A stretch of 64,000 nt of DNA. Source: Achromobacter xylosoxidans (GTDB lineage: Bacteria > Pseudomonadota > Gammaproteobacteria > Burkholderiales > Burkholderiaceae_B). The stretch spans positions 4,464,001 to 4,528,000 of the forward strand of contig NZ_LN831029.1 in NCBI RefSeq assembly GCF_001457475.1, in the 5' to 3' direction. The first letter of the stretch is position 1; each line of letters begins with the position of its first letter. Below the pieces are notes generated by a model. The model did no database searches. It had not been told where the DNA came from and was given only the letters and a program-made list of their open reading frames with translations. Of the stretch, positions 55,313 through 63,823 are shown piece by piece. The position numbers and the translations under genes are program-made.

Positions 55313-56107
55313 ATGAACCAACCCTTTCTGCAAGTGCAGGCGCTGGCCAAGCGCTACCCAGGCCGCGACGGCCGGCCGGCGGCGCCGGTGTTCGAGAACA
55401 TCGACTTCGGCATCGAACAGGGCCAGTTCGTCTGCGTGATCGGCCATTCGGGCTGCGGCAAGACCACCATCCTGAACATCCTGGCCGGCATCGACGAGGC
55501 CAGCGAAGGCGTCGTCATCATGGACGGCCGCGAGATCGCCGGCCCGTCGCTGGCGCGCGGCGTGGTGTTCCAGGCGCACGCCCTGCTGCCCTGGCTGAGC
55601 GCGCTGCAGAACGTCGAATTCGGCGTGCGTTCGCGCTGGCCGGCCTATTCCCGCGCCCAGGTGCGCGAGCACAGTCTGCGCTACCTGGACATGGTCGGCC
55701 TGGCCCGCGCCGCCGACAAGAAGCCGTGCGAGCTGTCGGGCGGCATGAAGCAGCGCGTGGGCATCGCCCGCGCCTTCGCCATCCAGCCGCGCATGCTGCT
55801 GCTGGACGAGCCCTTCGGCGCACTCGACGCGCTGACGCGCGGCACCATCCAGGACGAACTGCGCGCCATCGTGCAGGAAACCCGCCAGACCGTCTTCATG
55901 ATCACGCACGACGTGGACGAGGCCATCCTGCTGTCGGACCGCATCCTGCTGATGAGCGCGGGCCCCCATGCCCGCATCGCCGAGTCGGTCGAGGTGGACC
56001 TGCCACGGGGCCGCACCCGCGCCAGCCTGCACCACGAGCCGCGCTACTACGAAATCCGCAACCATCTCGTCGACTTCCTGGTCGACAAGGCTTCCCACAA
56101 GGAGTGA
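55313..56107 (+). CDS. ABC importer ATPase, cyanate system
   Basis: 264 residues. Walker A is GHSGCGKTT near residue 44, the signature LSGGMKQRVGIARA near 141, Walker B MLLLDEPFGALD near 161, and the H-loop MITHDVDEA. Similar to NrtD/CynD ATPases, without the NrtC sensor extension. It lies 5 bp after the permease and 6 bp before cyanase, completing the operon. Confidence 0.92.
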   Translation: MNQPFLQVQALAKRYPGRDGRPAAPVFENIDFGIEQGQFVCVIGHSGCGKTTILNILAGIDEASEGVVIMDGREIAGPSLARGVVFQAHALLPWLSALQNVEFGVRSRWPAYSRAQVREHSLRYLDMVGLARAADKKPCELSGGMKQRVGIARAFAIQPRMLLLDEPFGALDALTRGTIQDELRAIVQETRQTVFMITHDVDEAILLSDRILLMSAGPHARIAESVEVDLPRGRTRASLHHEPRYYEIRNHLVDFLVDKASHKE

Positions 56108-56113
56108 ACCCCC

Positions 56114-56560
56114 ATGATGTCCCGCGCCGAAGTCACCGAACTGATCGTCACCCGCCGCCTCGAAAAGAAGCTGTCCTGGGCCGCCATCGCCGAGGCCGTC
56201 GGCCAGAGCAAGGAATGGACCACCGCCGCGCTTCTGGGCCAGATGACCCTGACCGAGCAACAGGCCCTGGCCGCCGCCCGCCTGCTGGACCTGCCCGCCG
56301 ACGCGGTGGTGCAACTGCAGGTGGTGCCCTACAAGGGCTCGCTGCCCACCACGGTGCCCACCGACCCGCTGATCTACCGCTTCTATGAGCTGATCAACGT
56401 CTACGGCACCACGTTCAAGGCGCTCATCAACGAGGAGTTCGGCGACGGCATCATGAGCGCCATCGACTTCAAGATGGACCTGACGCGCGAGGCCGACCCC
56501 AAGGGCGACCGCGTGCAGATCGTGATGAGCGGCAAGTTCCTGCCTTACAAGACGTATTGA
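56114..56560 (+). CDS. cynS: Cyanase (cyanate hydratase)
   Basis: 148 residues, close to the 156 of E. coli CynS. The N-terminal HTH-like domain (residues 1-75) is followed by the catalytic domain. The active residues Arg, Glu and Ser are present as R89 and E92 in YRFYELI and S115 in GIMSAID. It converts cyanate and bicarbonate to ammonia and CO2 as a decamer in the cytoplasm. It is the last gene of the operon with the nitrate/cyanate-type ABC importer and supplies nitrogen from imported cyanate. Confidence 0.96.
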   Translation: MMSRAEVTELIVTRRLEKKLSWAAIAEAVGQSKEWTTAALLGQMTLTEQQALAAARLLDLPADAVVQLQVVPYKGSLPTTVPTDPLIYRFYELINVYGTTFKALINEEFGDGIMSAIDFKMDLTREADPKGDRVQIVMSGKFLPYKTY

Positions 56561-56566
56561 AGCGGC

Positions 56567-56590
56567 CGGGCGGGCACAACGGCCCGCCCG
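56567..56590. terminator. Strong GC hairpin between convergent cynS and pdxY
   Basis: CGGGCGGGC at 56567-56575 pairs perfectly with GCCCGCCCG at 56582-56590 around a 6-nt loop (ACAACG). It lies between the cynS stop (56560) and the pdxY stop (56593). A run of T is missing on both strands, so rho-independent action is unproven. Confidence 0.55.
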
Positions 56591-56592
56591 CG

Positions 56593-57456
56593 TCAGCCTT
56601 CCACCGCCAGTTCTTCCCAGCCCAGGTCGCGGGTACGGGCCAGGGCGCCGGTCACCGCCGCCGCCGCGTCCCGCGCCGCGTCTTCCAGCGCATCGCCGGC
56701 CAGCAGCCGGGTGGTGATGGCCGCCATGAACACGTCGCCGGTGCCGTGCACCGACGGCGGGATGGCGATCTCGGGATGGCTCAGCACCACGCAGTCGTCG
56801 CGCGTGACCACCGCCAGCCGCAGCGTGCCGGGCGCGGCCGTCTGCGGCGCGGCGCTGGTCACCACGATCCACTCCGGCCCTTCGGCGATCAGTTCGCGCG
56901 CGGCCGCCGCCACCTCGTCGATCGAGGCCAGCGGCCGGCCCACCATCTGCTCCAGCTCGAAATGGTTGGGGGTCATGCCATGGGCGTGCGGCACCAGCTT
57001 GCGGCGATACTGCGCCACCAGCCCGGCGTCCACGTACAGGCCATCGTTGCGGTCGCCCATGACCGGATCGATATGCACCCGCAGCTCGGGCCGCGTGGCC
57101 CGCAGCCCGCGCAGCCAGTCCGCCAGCAGGTCGGCCTGGCCGGGCTGGCCCAGGTAGCCGCAGACCACGACGCGCGCCACCGCGGTCACGCCGCGCTCGT
57201 CCAGCCCGCGCAGCAGGCCCTGGAACCAGTCCAGCGGCACCGCGCCGCCGTGCAGCGTGGGGTAGTGCGGGGTATTGCTCAGGATGACCGTGGGCAGCGC
57301 GACGGCCCGCAGCCCGGCCTGGCGGAATATCGGCATGGCGGCGTTGTTGCCGACGCAGCCATAGACGACCTGGGATTGGATGGAAACGACGTCGACCCGC
57401 GCGGTCACGGCGGGCAGCGCTGCGCCGGGCGTCGGGGCAGCGGGAATGGCGGTCAT
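56593..57456 (-). CDS. pdxY: Pyridoxal kinase
   Basis: 287 residues, ribokinase-like fold of the PdxY/PdxK group. The opening VDVVSIQSQVVYGCVGN is diagnostic, followed by SNTPHYPT, HIDPVMGD, TPNHFELEQ and the catalytic-base region PSVHGTGDVF (GTGD). It phosphorylates pyridoxal to PLP in the salvage pathway. AGGAG 8 nt upstream of ATG 57456. The gene is 107 bp downstream of the RES gene in the same direction. Confidence 0.94.
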   Translation of the reverse strand: MTAIPAAPTPGAALPAVTARVDVVSIQSQVVYGCVGNNAAMPIFRQAGLRAVALPTVILSNTPHYPTLHGGAVPLDWFQGLLRGLDERGVTAVARVVVCGYLGQPGQADLLADWLRGLRATRPELRVHIDPVMGDRNDGLYVDAGLVAQYRRKLVPHAHGMTPNHFELEQMVGRPLASIDEVAAAARELIAEGPEWIVVTSAAPQTAAPGTLRLAVVTRDDCVVLSHPEIAIPPSVHGTGDVFMAAITTRLLAGDALEDAARDAAAAVTGALARTRDLGWEELAVEG

Positions 57457-57563
57457 ACGGAAGGCTCCTGCGGACAGAGACGGGATGCGCCCTATTCTAT
57501 GCCCAGCCGCCCCCCTCTTGCCGGCGGCAGGCCCCGCCGCCGCCGGGGCCGCCGCCCTTCCCG

Positions 57564-58046
57564 TCAGTCCGGCGCGGCGGCCAGCCAGCCGGCCCCGTCC
57601 AGCACCGCGCCGTCGATGCCGGCCAGGTGCGGCGCGAACGGGTAGCCCAGCGACGAGACGATCTGGCACTGCGCCAGCTGTGGATGATCGGCGTTCAGCA
57701 GGTACTGGCAGCTGCCGGCCGCCGACGGCACCTTCAGCAGCAAGGTATCGCCGCGCGCCAGCCAGGCGTTGCCGAAGGCGCGCGAGGCCTGCAGGTCGGT
57801 CTGCCAGCCGGCCGGCGGGCGCGGCTCGGCCACGGCGGCCGCCGGCACCCGCACTTCCAGCAGGAAGTAGTTGCGCGGCAGGGCGCGTGGATGCGCCACC
57901 TCGGCCTGCGCCAGGCGCGCGAACACGGCGGCGGCGGGGGTGGCGTCCAGCACCACCACCGCCGCGCCGGCGGCATGCCAGCGGCCCGCGGGGCGGGCGC
58001 GCGGCATCAGGTCCTGGCTGTTGCTCAAGCGCCAGAGCGCGGTCAT
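57564..58046 (-). CDS. RES-domain toxin (NAD+ phosphorylase family)
   Basis: 160 residues, the usual size. WRLSN near the start, GRWHAAGAAVVVLD (the Arg/Gly region of the RES active site), AAVFARLAQ, and FLLEVRVP match the RES family, which degrades NAD+ and is toxic unless held by a partner. ATG 58046 overlaps the upstream antitoxin stop (ATGA). The three residues that name the family (R, E, S) are present as R in GRW, E in LLEV and S in the C-terminal third. Deduced from pattern only. Confidence 0.8.
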   Translation of the reverse strand: MTALWRLSNSQDLMPRARPAGRWHAAGAAVVVLDATPAAAVFARLAQAEVAHPRALPRNYFLLEVRVPAAAVAEPRPPAGWQTDLQASRAFGNAWLARGDTLLLKVPSAAGSCQYLLNADHPQLAQCQIVSSLGYPFAPHLAGIDGAVLDGAGWLAAAPD

Positions 58047-58561
58047 GGGCCGTTTCCTTCATCGATGTTGATCAGCCACTGTTCGATCAGCACGGCGTAG
58101 CGGCCGTGCTGGCACAGCAGCAATGGCACCCGGCCATGCAGCCGGCGCTTGGGGCTGCAGAGCCAGCGCCGCGCATCTTCCACGCCGCCGAACACCAGCT
58201 CGGCCAGCCACGCCACCCGCAACGCCCGGTACAGCACGCGCAGGTCGGCCAGGTCCAGGCTGTGGTCGCGCAGCGGATCGCGCGGCCGGCCGGGTTCGAC
58301 CCGCGGCACCAGCGCCAGCCAGTGCAGCAGCTCGCCGGCGAACGCAACGCGCAACGACTGCAACAGCGCGGCCGCGCACTGCAGGCTGGCGGGCGGCCCG
58401 GACTGGCCCAGGGCCTGGCTGAGCCGCGCCTCCAGCGCCGCCGCGATGCCGCCCGGCTCAGGGAGCGCGGGCGGCGACGGCGGGCTGGGCCGTCGTGGCA
58501 GCCGCGGTTTGGTCGAAGGCGGCATTGAGGGCCGCGCCATCAATGCTGACGGTTCCTGCAT
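58043..58561 (-). CDS. Xre/MbcA/ParS-type antitoxin (DUF2384) of the RES pair
   Basis: 172 residues. The C-terminal 60 residues show the DUF2384 pattern: LVFGGVEDARRWLCSPKRRL, then GRVPLLLCQHGRYAVLIEQWL. The N-terminal 40 residues are Pro-rich. ATG 58561 has GGAGGGG about 9 nt upstream, inside the preceding chaperone gene, so the gene overlaps that gene by 104 nt. The partner toxin overlaps its stop. This order (antitoxin then toxin) is the standard for Xre-RES modules. Confidence 0.78.
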   Translation of the reverse strand: MQEPSALMARPSMPPSTKPRLPRRPSPPSPPALPEPGGIAAALEARLSQALGQSGPPASLQCAAALLQSLRVAFAGELLHWLALVPRVEPGRPRDPLRDHSLDLADLRVLYRALRVAWLAELVFGGVEDARRWLCSPKRRLHGRVPLLLCQHGRYAVLIEQWLINIDEGNGP

Positions 58562-59525
58562 TCAGCAACCCCTCCAGGTAAGCCCTCGCCGCCAGTTCCT
58601 GGCGTTGGGTCCGCAACGCGGCACGCAACTCATCCTTGACCTGCTCGTACGGCGCCACACTGGCCGCGCGCAGATCCACCAGTTTCAGAATATGGAAGCC
58701 CGCCGCCGACTGCACCGGCGCCGCGACCTCGCCCGCCTTGAGCTGTTCGATCACGGGCCGCATTTCCGGCGTCAGCTGCGCCAGCGGCACGTAGCCGATG
58801 TCGCCGCCCTGCGCGCGGGTCGAGGCGTCCTGCGAATGGCTCCTGGCCAGCGCGGCGAAATCGGCCTTGGGCGCCTGGGCGCGCTTGACCAGGTCCAGCG
58901 CCTGCTTGCGCGCGGCCGCCACCGCGTCGCCGTCGCCCGGCGCCGCCGGCAGGAAGATCTGGCTGACGCGGTACAACGCCGGCTGCGCCAGCTGCGGCTT
59001 GGCGCGCTCGTAGGCGGCCCGCAGGTCGGCTTCGGCCGGGTAGTCGTCGGGCGCGCGGCTGACCGAATCCAGGTAGGTCTGCAGCACGATGCGCTCCTGC
59101 GCCGCCTGGAAGGCGCGCTTGAGCTCGGGGCGCTCCTGCCAGCCCTGGGCGCGGGCCTGCTCGACCAGCGCCTTCTCGGCCAGGCGGGCGCGCAGCCACT
59201 GGTCCAGCCCGGCGCGGTTGCCCTTGAGCTGGGCGCGGGCCTCGGGCGGCAGCGCCTCCAGCTGGCGCACCAGTTCGTCGCGGTCCACCTGCACCGCGCC
59301 CAGGGTGGCCACGGCCGGCGCCTTGGCCGGGGCCGGCTGGGCGGCGGCGGCGGCCGGAGCCGCGCCCTTTTCCGGCGCGGCCGCCGCCTTGGCGGGCACC
59401 GGACTGGATTCGCTGCTCTGCGCCGGGCTGCCGCGCATCAGCGCCACCGCGCCGGCCAGCACCGCGATCAGCAGCACCGCGGCGGTCACGCGCAGCCGCG
59501 CGGGCTGATTGGAAAGAATGTTCAT
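58458..59525 (-). CDS. PpiC/SurA-type peptidyl-prolyl cis-trans isomerase (EpsD-like)
   Basis: 355 residues. The N-terminus has a single membrane segment (VTAAVLLIAVLAGAVAL), followed by an Ala/Pro-rich linker (about 35-75), a helical SurA_N-like part (LVRQLEALPPEARAQ) and the parvulin domain (YRVSQIFLPAA, FAALARSHSQD, GGDIGYVPLAQL, GFHILKLVD). It is anchored in the inner membrane and faces the periplasm, probably folding secreted proteins of the locus such as the porin. Its stop overlaps the start of the Xre gene. Confidence 0.85.
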   Translation of the reverse strand: MNILSNQPARLRVTAAVLLIAVLAGAVALMRGSPAQSSESSPVPAKAAAAPEKGAAPAAAAAQPAPAKAPAVATLGAVQVDRDELVRQLEALPPEARAQLKGNRAGLDQWLRARLAEKALVEQARAQGWQERPELKRAFQAAQERIVLQTYLDSVSRAPDDYPAEADLRAAYERAKPQLAQPALYRVSQIFLPAAPGDGDAVAAARKQALDLVKRAQAPKADFAALARSHSQDASTRAQGGDIGYVPLAQLTPEMRPVIEQLKAGEVAAPVQSAAGFHILKLVDLRAASVAPYEQVKDELRAALRTQRQELAARAYLEGLLNAGTVSIDGAALNAAFDQTAAATTAQPAVAARAP

Positions 59526-59629
59526 GGTCGGAACCTCGCTTGCTTGGATGCGCCATTCGCCGCCACGGCGGCCTGGGGGGTTGGGGACGTTGCCGTCCCG
59601 AACGCCAGGCGCCGGGCCTGGCGGATGGA

Positions 59630-60103
59630 TCAGTTCAGCGCCTCGGTGGCGGCGTCCTGCCGCGGTTCAACGGCGTCGGTATCGGCGCCGGCTTCGGCGC
59701 GCAGGAACAACAGGAATTCCTGCAGCAGGCGATCCCACAGTTCGGCGGTGGCGCGCAGGTAGTTCTCGGACACGCCGCCGGCCAGGATCACGTCCAGTTC
59801 CAGCACCAGGAACACGCCCTGCACCGTCAGGCGGGCGAAGCGCTTTTCGACATTCCAGCGCTCGGCCAGTCCGGGCGGCAGTTCGCCCTGCACGCGCAGC
59901 GCGCAGCTCAGCGTGTAGTCCAGGTAGCTGCCGGGTTCGACGGCGGGGTTGCCCATGCGCGCGGCAAAGCCCACGCCCTGGCTGGCGCTCAGCAGTTGCA
60001 CCATGCCGTTCTGCTCGGACACGGTGACGCGATAGCCCGCGGATTGCAGCAGTTCCTGCAGGCGTTCGGCGTTCACGTCGAGAATCAGGCTGGAGTCGGT
60101 CAT
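59630..60103 (-). CDS. YbjN domain-containing protein
   Basis: 157 residues from ATG 60103. YbjN fold: SLILDVNAERLQELLQSAG, VSEQNGMVQLLSA, and the closing helices NYLRATAELWDRLLQEFL. The family is a type III secretion chaperone-like fold of unknown role. GGA is 8 nt upstream. A second ATG at 60112 lies too close to the AGGA. It is placed between the chaperone and the coiled-coil gene in the same direction. Confidence 0.75.
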   Translation of the reverse strand: MTDSSLILDVNAERLQELLQSAGYRVTVSEQNGMVQLLSASQGVGFAARMGNPAVEPGSYLDYTLSCALRVQGELPPGLAERWNVEKRFARLTVQGVFLVLELDVILAGGVSENYLRATAELWDRLLQEFLLFLRAEAGADTDAVEPRQDAATEALN

Positions 60104-60210
60104 TACAGTCATTCCTAGGTAAAAGAGATCAATTCAGAGAGATCGGTTCGCAGGCAAAGCCGTTCATTACAGTCTCCCTGCATGAAAGAGATAAGACAGC
60201 GACTGGATGC

Positions 60211-60912
60211 TCAGGGTTGGGCCGCCGGCGCCGCCGGCGCGGTCGCGCCGACCTGCGCGTCGTACAGCTTGTCGCCATACGCCTGCGCCTGCTCCTCGAA
60301 CTTGACGCGCGCGCTGCCGGCGAACGGCTGTTTCATGGCCAGGATGCCGCCGGTGCCAATGCGTTCGTAGGCGTTCAGGATTTCCTTGCCGGCCTCGTAC
60401 ATCTCGCGGTTCTTGGCGATGCAGGCCTTGGCCTCGGTGTCGCGCTGCGCCAGGGTGCGGGCCAGCGTCTGCCGTTCCGCCTCCTTGGCGCGCGACAGCG
60501 TCAACAGCTCGTCGTAGGCGCCCTTGAACTTGCCCAGCTGGGCGTGGCTGGCGGCCACCTGCGCCTGGGCGCTTTCCATCACGGCCTCCTGCTGCCCGGC
60601 CAGCTTCTCGGCCTGGCCCTTGGCGCTCGCCAGCTGGCTGCGCAAGGCGGCCAGTTCTTTCTGGGCGGCGTCGCGCTGCGCTTCGGCCGCGGCCTTGGCG
60701 GCGTTGACCTGGGCCTGCTCGCTTTGCAGCTGCTGCAGTTGCTGGGTGGTGCTGCGCAACTGGGCGCGCAGGCGCTCTTCCATGCTCTCGGCCTGCGCCG
60801 GCAGCGCCACGCTCAGGCCCGCGGCGCACAGGGCCGCGGCGGCGGCCAGCCGCCGACCGCGTTCCCGCGCCCGCGGCTGGCGCGATTCATCCCACAAGGT
60901 ATGCATGTCCAT
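60211..60912 (-). CDS. Exported coiled-coil protein, porin/TonB locus
   Basis: 233 residues. A signal peptide (LAAAAALCAAGLSVALPAQA, ending near residue 40) is followed by a long heptad-rich coiled coil (about 45-155; runs of QLQQLQSEQAQ and AEAQRDAAQKELAALRSQL split). The remainder is a small domain (CIAKNREMYEAGKEILNAYE). It begins 4 bp after the porin stop and is therefore translated with it. It may be a periplasmic scaffold for the porin or TonB. No family name assigned. Confidence 0.8.
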   Translation of the reverse strand: MDMHTLWDESRQPRARERGRRLAAAAALCAAGLSVALPAQAESMEERLRAQLRSTTQQLQQLQSEQAQVNAAKAAAEAQRDAAQKELAALRSQLASAKGQAEKLAGQQEAVMESAQAQVAASHAQLGKFKGAYDELLTLSRAKEAERQTLARTLAQRDTEAKACIAKNREMYEAGKEILNAYERIGTGGILAMKQPFAGSARVKFEEQAQAYGDKLYDAQVGATAPAAPAAQP

Positions 60913-60916
60913 GGCC

Positions 60917-62620
60917 TCAGAACCTGGCGTTGATCTCGAACTGCATGGTGTCGATGGACAGCGGCGCGCCGTAGATCTCGCGCGTGCTCATCCAGCGCAG
61001 GACGCCGTACACGTTCTTGTCGAAGGCGTAGCCGCCGCCGATGTAGTAGCCGCGGGCGTTGGTGCCGCCCTGGTGGAACGACGAATCGTTGAAGGCGTCG
61101 GGCAGCGCATCCGGCTGGATGTACTTGTAGCCGACGAAGGCCAGCCAGTCGCCCTTCTCCTTCAGGTCGTACGACCGGCCCAGCGTGGCCTGCAGCATCC
61201 AGGCGTTGGGACCGCTCTCGACATCGCCGTTCTCGCCGAAGTTGTTGACGATGTTGCCTTGCGAGCGGTTCATCATCTTGTTCTTGCTGTAGGCCAGGTT
61301 GCGGATGTAGTTGGCGTTCACGCGCAGGCCCAGGCCGTTGAACACGCGCGTGTCCCAGCGCAGGTTCACGTCGAGCAGGTCGAACTTGGACGCCAGGCCG
61401 ACGTACTGCGGCTGCGGCGTGTTGGCCGGATCCTGCGGGTTGGAGGTGATGTCGCGCAGCAGGAACAGGGTGTTGCCCTTCTGCATGAAGGCCGGGCGCG
61501 ACCAGTCGGTGTCGCAGTTTTCCTGGCCGGCCCACGGCGAGCAGGGGCTGGAGCGCTTGCCGGCGATGTTGTCGAAGTGGTAGTAGGCCAGCGCGCCGCG
61601 CAGGCTGTTGCGGCTGTCGATCTTCCAGTCGGCGCCGGCCTGGGCGGCCAGCAGCCACTTGTCTTCGCTTTTGCCTTCCGAGAACGACGACGAGTTCCAG
61701 CCGTTCGAGCCGTACTCGGTCGAAAACGCGCCCAGGGTGCCGAACAGGGTCACGTCGCGGCCTTCCAGCGGGTGCTTGAAGATCGCGGCGACGCCGTCGA
61801 AGTTCAGGTCGTTCGAGAACAGCATGTCGGTGGACTCGAACGGATTGGCGATGCGGCCGCCCGTCACCGTGGCCCACTTGGCGGGACGGTAGGTCAGGTA
61901 GGCCTGGTCCAGCCAGATGTCCTTCTTGCCCATGCCGCCGCCCAGCGTCTGGGTGGTCGAGACCGGGCTGTCGTCGCTGCCGGTGGCCAGGCGGATGCCG
62001 GCCGTCCAGGCTTCCGAGATGTCGGCGCGCACGCCCAGGCGGGCGCGCACGCGCAGCTGGTTGCGGCGGTCCTCGCGCGTGTTCAGCATCGGCGGATAGT
62101 TGCCGTTGGTGTTGCGGTTCAGGTCGTACGGCCCCTTGGCGTTGAGCTTGGCGAAATCGACGATTTCGTTGCTGTTGCCGCCCGAGTACAGGCGCGACTC
62201 GTCGCGCACGCGCACGTCGCCATCGATGGTGATGCGCGAAACCCAGTCGGGGAACGTGTTGGGCTGGGCCCAGTTCTCTTCCTTGGCCTGCACCATCACT
62301 TCGGCCTTGACCTCGTCGCGGATCTGGTCGCGCACGGTCTGCGGGATGTACGGCACGCGCACGTCGCCCGCCTGGGCCACGGCGGCGCCGCGATCCTGCG
62401 GCGCGGCGCGGGCGGCCTTGGCTTCGGCTTCGGCCTGGGCCACCAGGGCGTCGGCCTGCTCCGGCTTGAGCACGCCCTGCTGCACCAGCAGGCGGATCAG
62501 GTTGATGGTGGCGTTTTCGGACGGGGCGGGCGCGGCGTTGGCCGTGACCGGCAACGCGGCGGCGGCGCCCGCCGCGGCCAGGGCCAGCGATGCCGCCAAC
62601 CGGTTCAATTGGAACTTCAT
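60917..62620 (-). CDS. Putative outer-membrane porin (567 aa)
   Basis: Signal peptide at residues 1-33 (LAASLALAAAGAAAALPV then ANAAPA). A short coiled region follows (LKPEQADALVAQAEAEAKAA), then an Asp/Arg-rich beta-barrel with alternating aromatic strands and the closing TMQFEINARF, a C-terminal Phe as in outer-membrane proteins. The family is the 'putative porin' set often seen next to ExbBD-TonB genes. ATG 62620 is preferred over the upstream ATG 62647. Substrate unknown; it probably takes up an anionic compound. TonB in the same operon is unusual for a porin. Confidence 0.85.
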   Translation of the reverse strand: MKFQLNRLAASLALAAAGAAAALPVTANAAPAPSENATINLIRLLVQQGVLKPEQADALVAQAEAEAKAARAAPQDRGAAVAQAGDVRVPYIPQTVRDQIRDEVKAEVMVQAKEENWAQPNTFPDWVSRITIDGDVRVRDESRLYSGGNSNEIVDFAKLNAKGPYDLNRNTNGNYPPMLNTREDRRNQLRVRARLGVRADISEAWTAGIRLATGSDDSPVSTTQTLGGGMGKKDIWLDQAYLTYRPAKWATVTGGRIANPFESTDMLFSNDLNFDGVAAIFKHPLEGRDVTLFGTLGAFSTEYGSNGWNSSSFSEGKSEDKWLLAAQAGADWKIDSRNSLRGALAYYHFDNIAGKRSSPCSPWAGQENCDTDWSRPAFMQKGNTLFLLRDITSNPQDPANTPQPQYVGLASKFDLLDVNLRWDTRVFNGLGLRVNANYIRNLAYSKNKMMNRSQGNIVNNFGENGDVESGPNAWMLQATLGRSYDLKEKGDWLAFVGYKYIQPDALPDAFNDSSFHQGGTNARGYYIGGGYAFDKNVYGVLRWMSTREIYGAPLSIDTMQFEINARF

Positions 62621-62656
62621 TCTCTTGGCACTCCAGGATCGGTTCAATTCAGCACT

Positions 62657-63373
62657 TCAGGGAGAGGGACGGCGACCCGTCACCAGGATTCGCATCGGCA
62701 TGCCCATGGAGGCGGGCGGCCGTTCGTCGATACGGGGCACGGCGCGCAACGTCTCCACCACGCGGGCATCGATCTCGGCGTCGGCGCCGGCGCGACCCAG
62801 CGCCACGCGCGTGATCTTTCCGTCGGCGTCGAACCAGATGTCCACGTACGTGCGGAAACTCAGATTGCGGGTGCGATCGTCCTGGCTCAGGATCTTCTGC
62901 AGCGCGTAGGCGACGTACTGGTTGTAGGTGCCGTTGCCACCGCGCCCTCCTCCGCCGCCGGCCATGCCCTTGCCCTGGCCGGCGCCGATGTTGAACGCGT
63001 CGGTGCCGGCCTGGGCATCGCCATCGATCTGCATCGGGTTGGCCAGGTCGTCAGCCGGGCGCGGCGGCGCCTCGTCCTGCGGCTTGGGCGGTTCGGGCGT
63101 GGGCTGCGGCTCGGGCTCGGGCGGCGCCACCGGCTCTTCCTTGGGCGGCTCGGGCTCGGGCGGCTTTTCCGGCTCGGGCGGCGGCGGAGGCGGCGGCGGC
63201 AGCGGGATGATCGCGGTGGCCTTGGGCGCCTCGCGGCGCACCCCGGCCATGTCGTTGGCCCAGCGCCATAGCGCGTAGGCCGCCGCGATCAGCGCCACCG
63301 CGACCGCGGCCAGCTTGAGCCAGCGGCGCGCGGGGTGCGGCGTGCGCGGGGAATCGGATGCGTGTTGCGGCAT
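62657..63373 (-). CDS. tonB: TonB-like energy transducer
   Basis: 238 residues. One N-terminal membrane segment (LAAVAVALIAAAYALW) is followed by a Pro/Glu-rich rigid spacer (about 60-105, repeated PEP/EPK units) and a C-terminal domain with YVAYALQKILSQ and YVDIWFDADGKITRV, the TonB_C/TolA-like strand-helix pattern. It is 17 bp after ExbD and 36 bp before the porin. Its partners should be ExbB/ExbD upstream; it may serve the porin or a distant receptor. Confidence 0.85.
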   Translation of the reverse strand: MPQHASDSPRTPHPARRWLKLAAVAVALIAAAYALWRWANDMAGVRREAPKATAIIPLPPPPPPPPEPEKPPEPEPPKEEPVAPPEPEPQPTPEPPKPQDEAPPRPADDLANPMQIDGDAQAGTDAFNIGAGQGKGMAGGGGGRGGNGTYNQYVAYALQKILSQDDRTRNLSFRTYVDIWFDADGKITRVALGRAGADAEIDARVVETLRAVPRIDERPPASMGMPMRILVTGRRPSP

Positions 63374-63390
63374 GACGGTCGCCTCGGCTC

Positions 63391-63810
63391 CTATCGCGGC
63401 TTGCCGGTGACCAGCCCGACCTGGGCCAGTTCCAGCCGGCGCAGCAGGTCCAGCACTTCCACCACTTTCTGGTACTGCACGGCGGAGTCGCCGCGCACGA
63501 TCACCGGAAAGTCCGGGTTCAACGCTTTTTCCGTGCGCAGCCGGTCTTCCAGCTCGGGCAGGGTCACCGGATAGGCGTCCAGGAACACCTGGCCCGCGTC
63601 GTTGACGGAAATCGCCTTCGTCTTGGGCTGCGACAGGGCGATGGACGAACTGGCCTTGGGCAGGTTGACCTTGATGCCGGCGATCTGCGCCGTGGCGGTC
63701 AGGATGAACATGACCAGCACGACCATGAGCACGTCGACCAGCGGCGTGATGTTGATGCCGTCGACGGGCGCGTCGTCATCGTCGTCCTGGGATGCGGATA
63801 CGGAAGCCAT
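63391..63810 (-). CDS. exbD: ExbD/TolR-type biopolymer transport protein
   Basis: 139 residues. Opening INITPLVDVLMVVLVMFILTA contains the conserved Asp of the proton path (PLVDVL); the periplasmic domain follows (VFLDAYPVTLPELEDRL, IVRGDSAVQYQKVVEVLDLL). ATG 63810 matches family length. It lies 13 bp after ExbB and works with it as the proton-driven motor for TonB. Confidence 0.92.
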   Translation of the reverse strand: MASVSASQDDDDDAPVDGINITPLVDVLMVVLVMFILTATAQIAGIKVNLPKASSSIALSQPKTKAISVNDAGQVFLDAYPVTLPELEDRLRTEKALNPDFPVIVRGDSAVQYQKVVEVLDLLRRLELAQVGLVTGKPR

Positions 63811-63823
63811 GGGGGTCGTCTCC

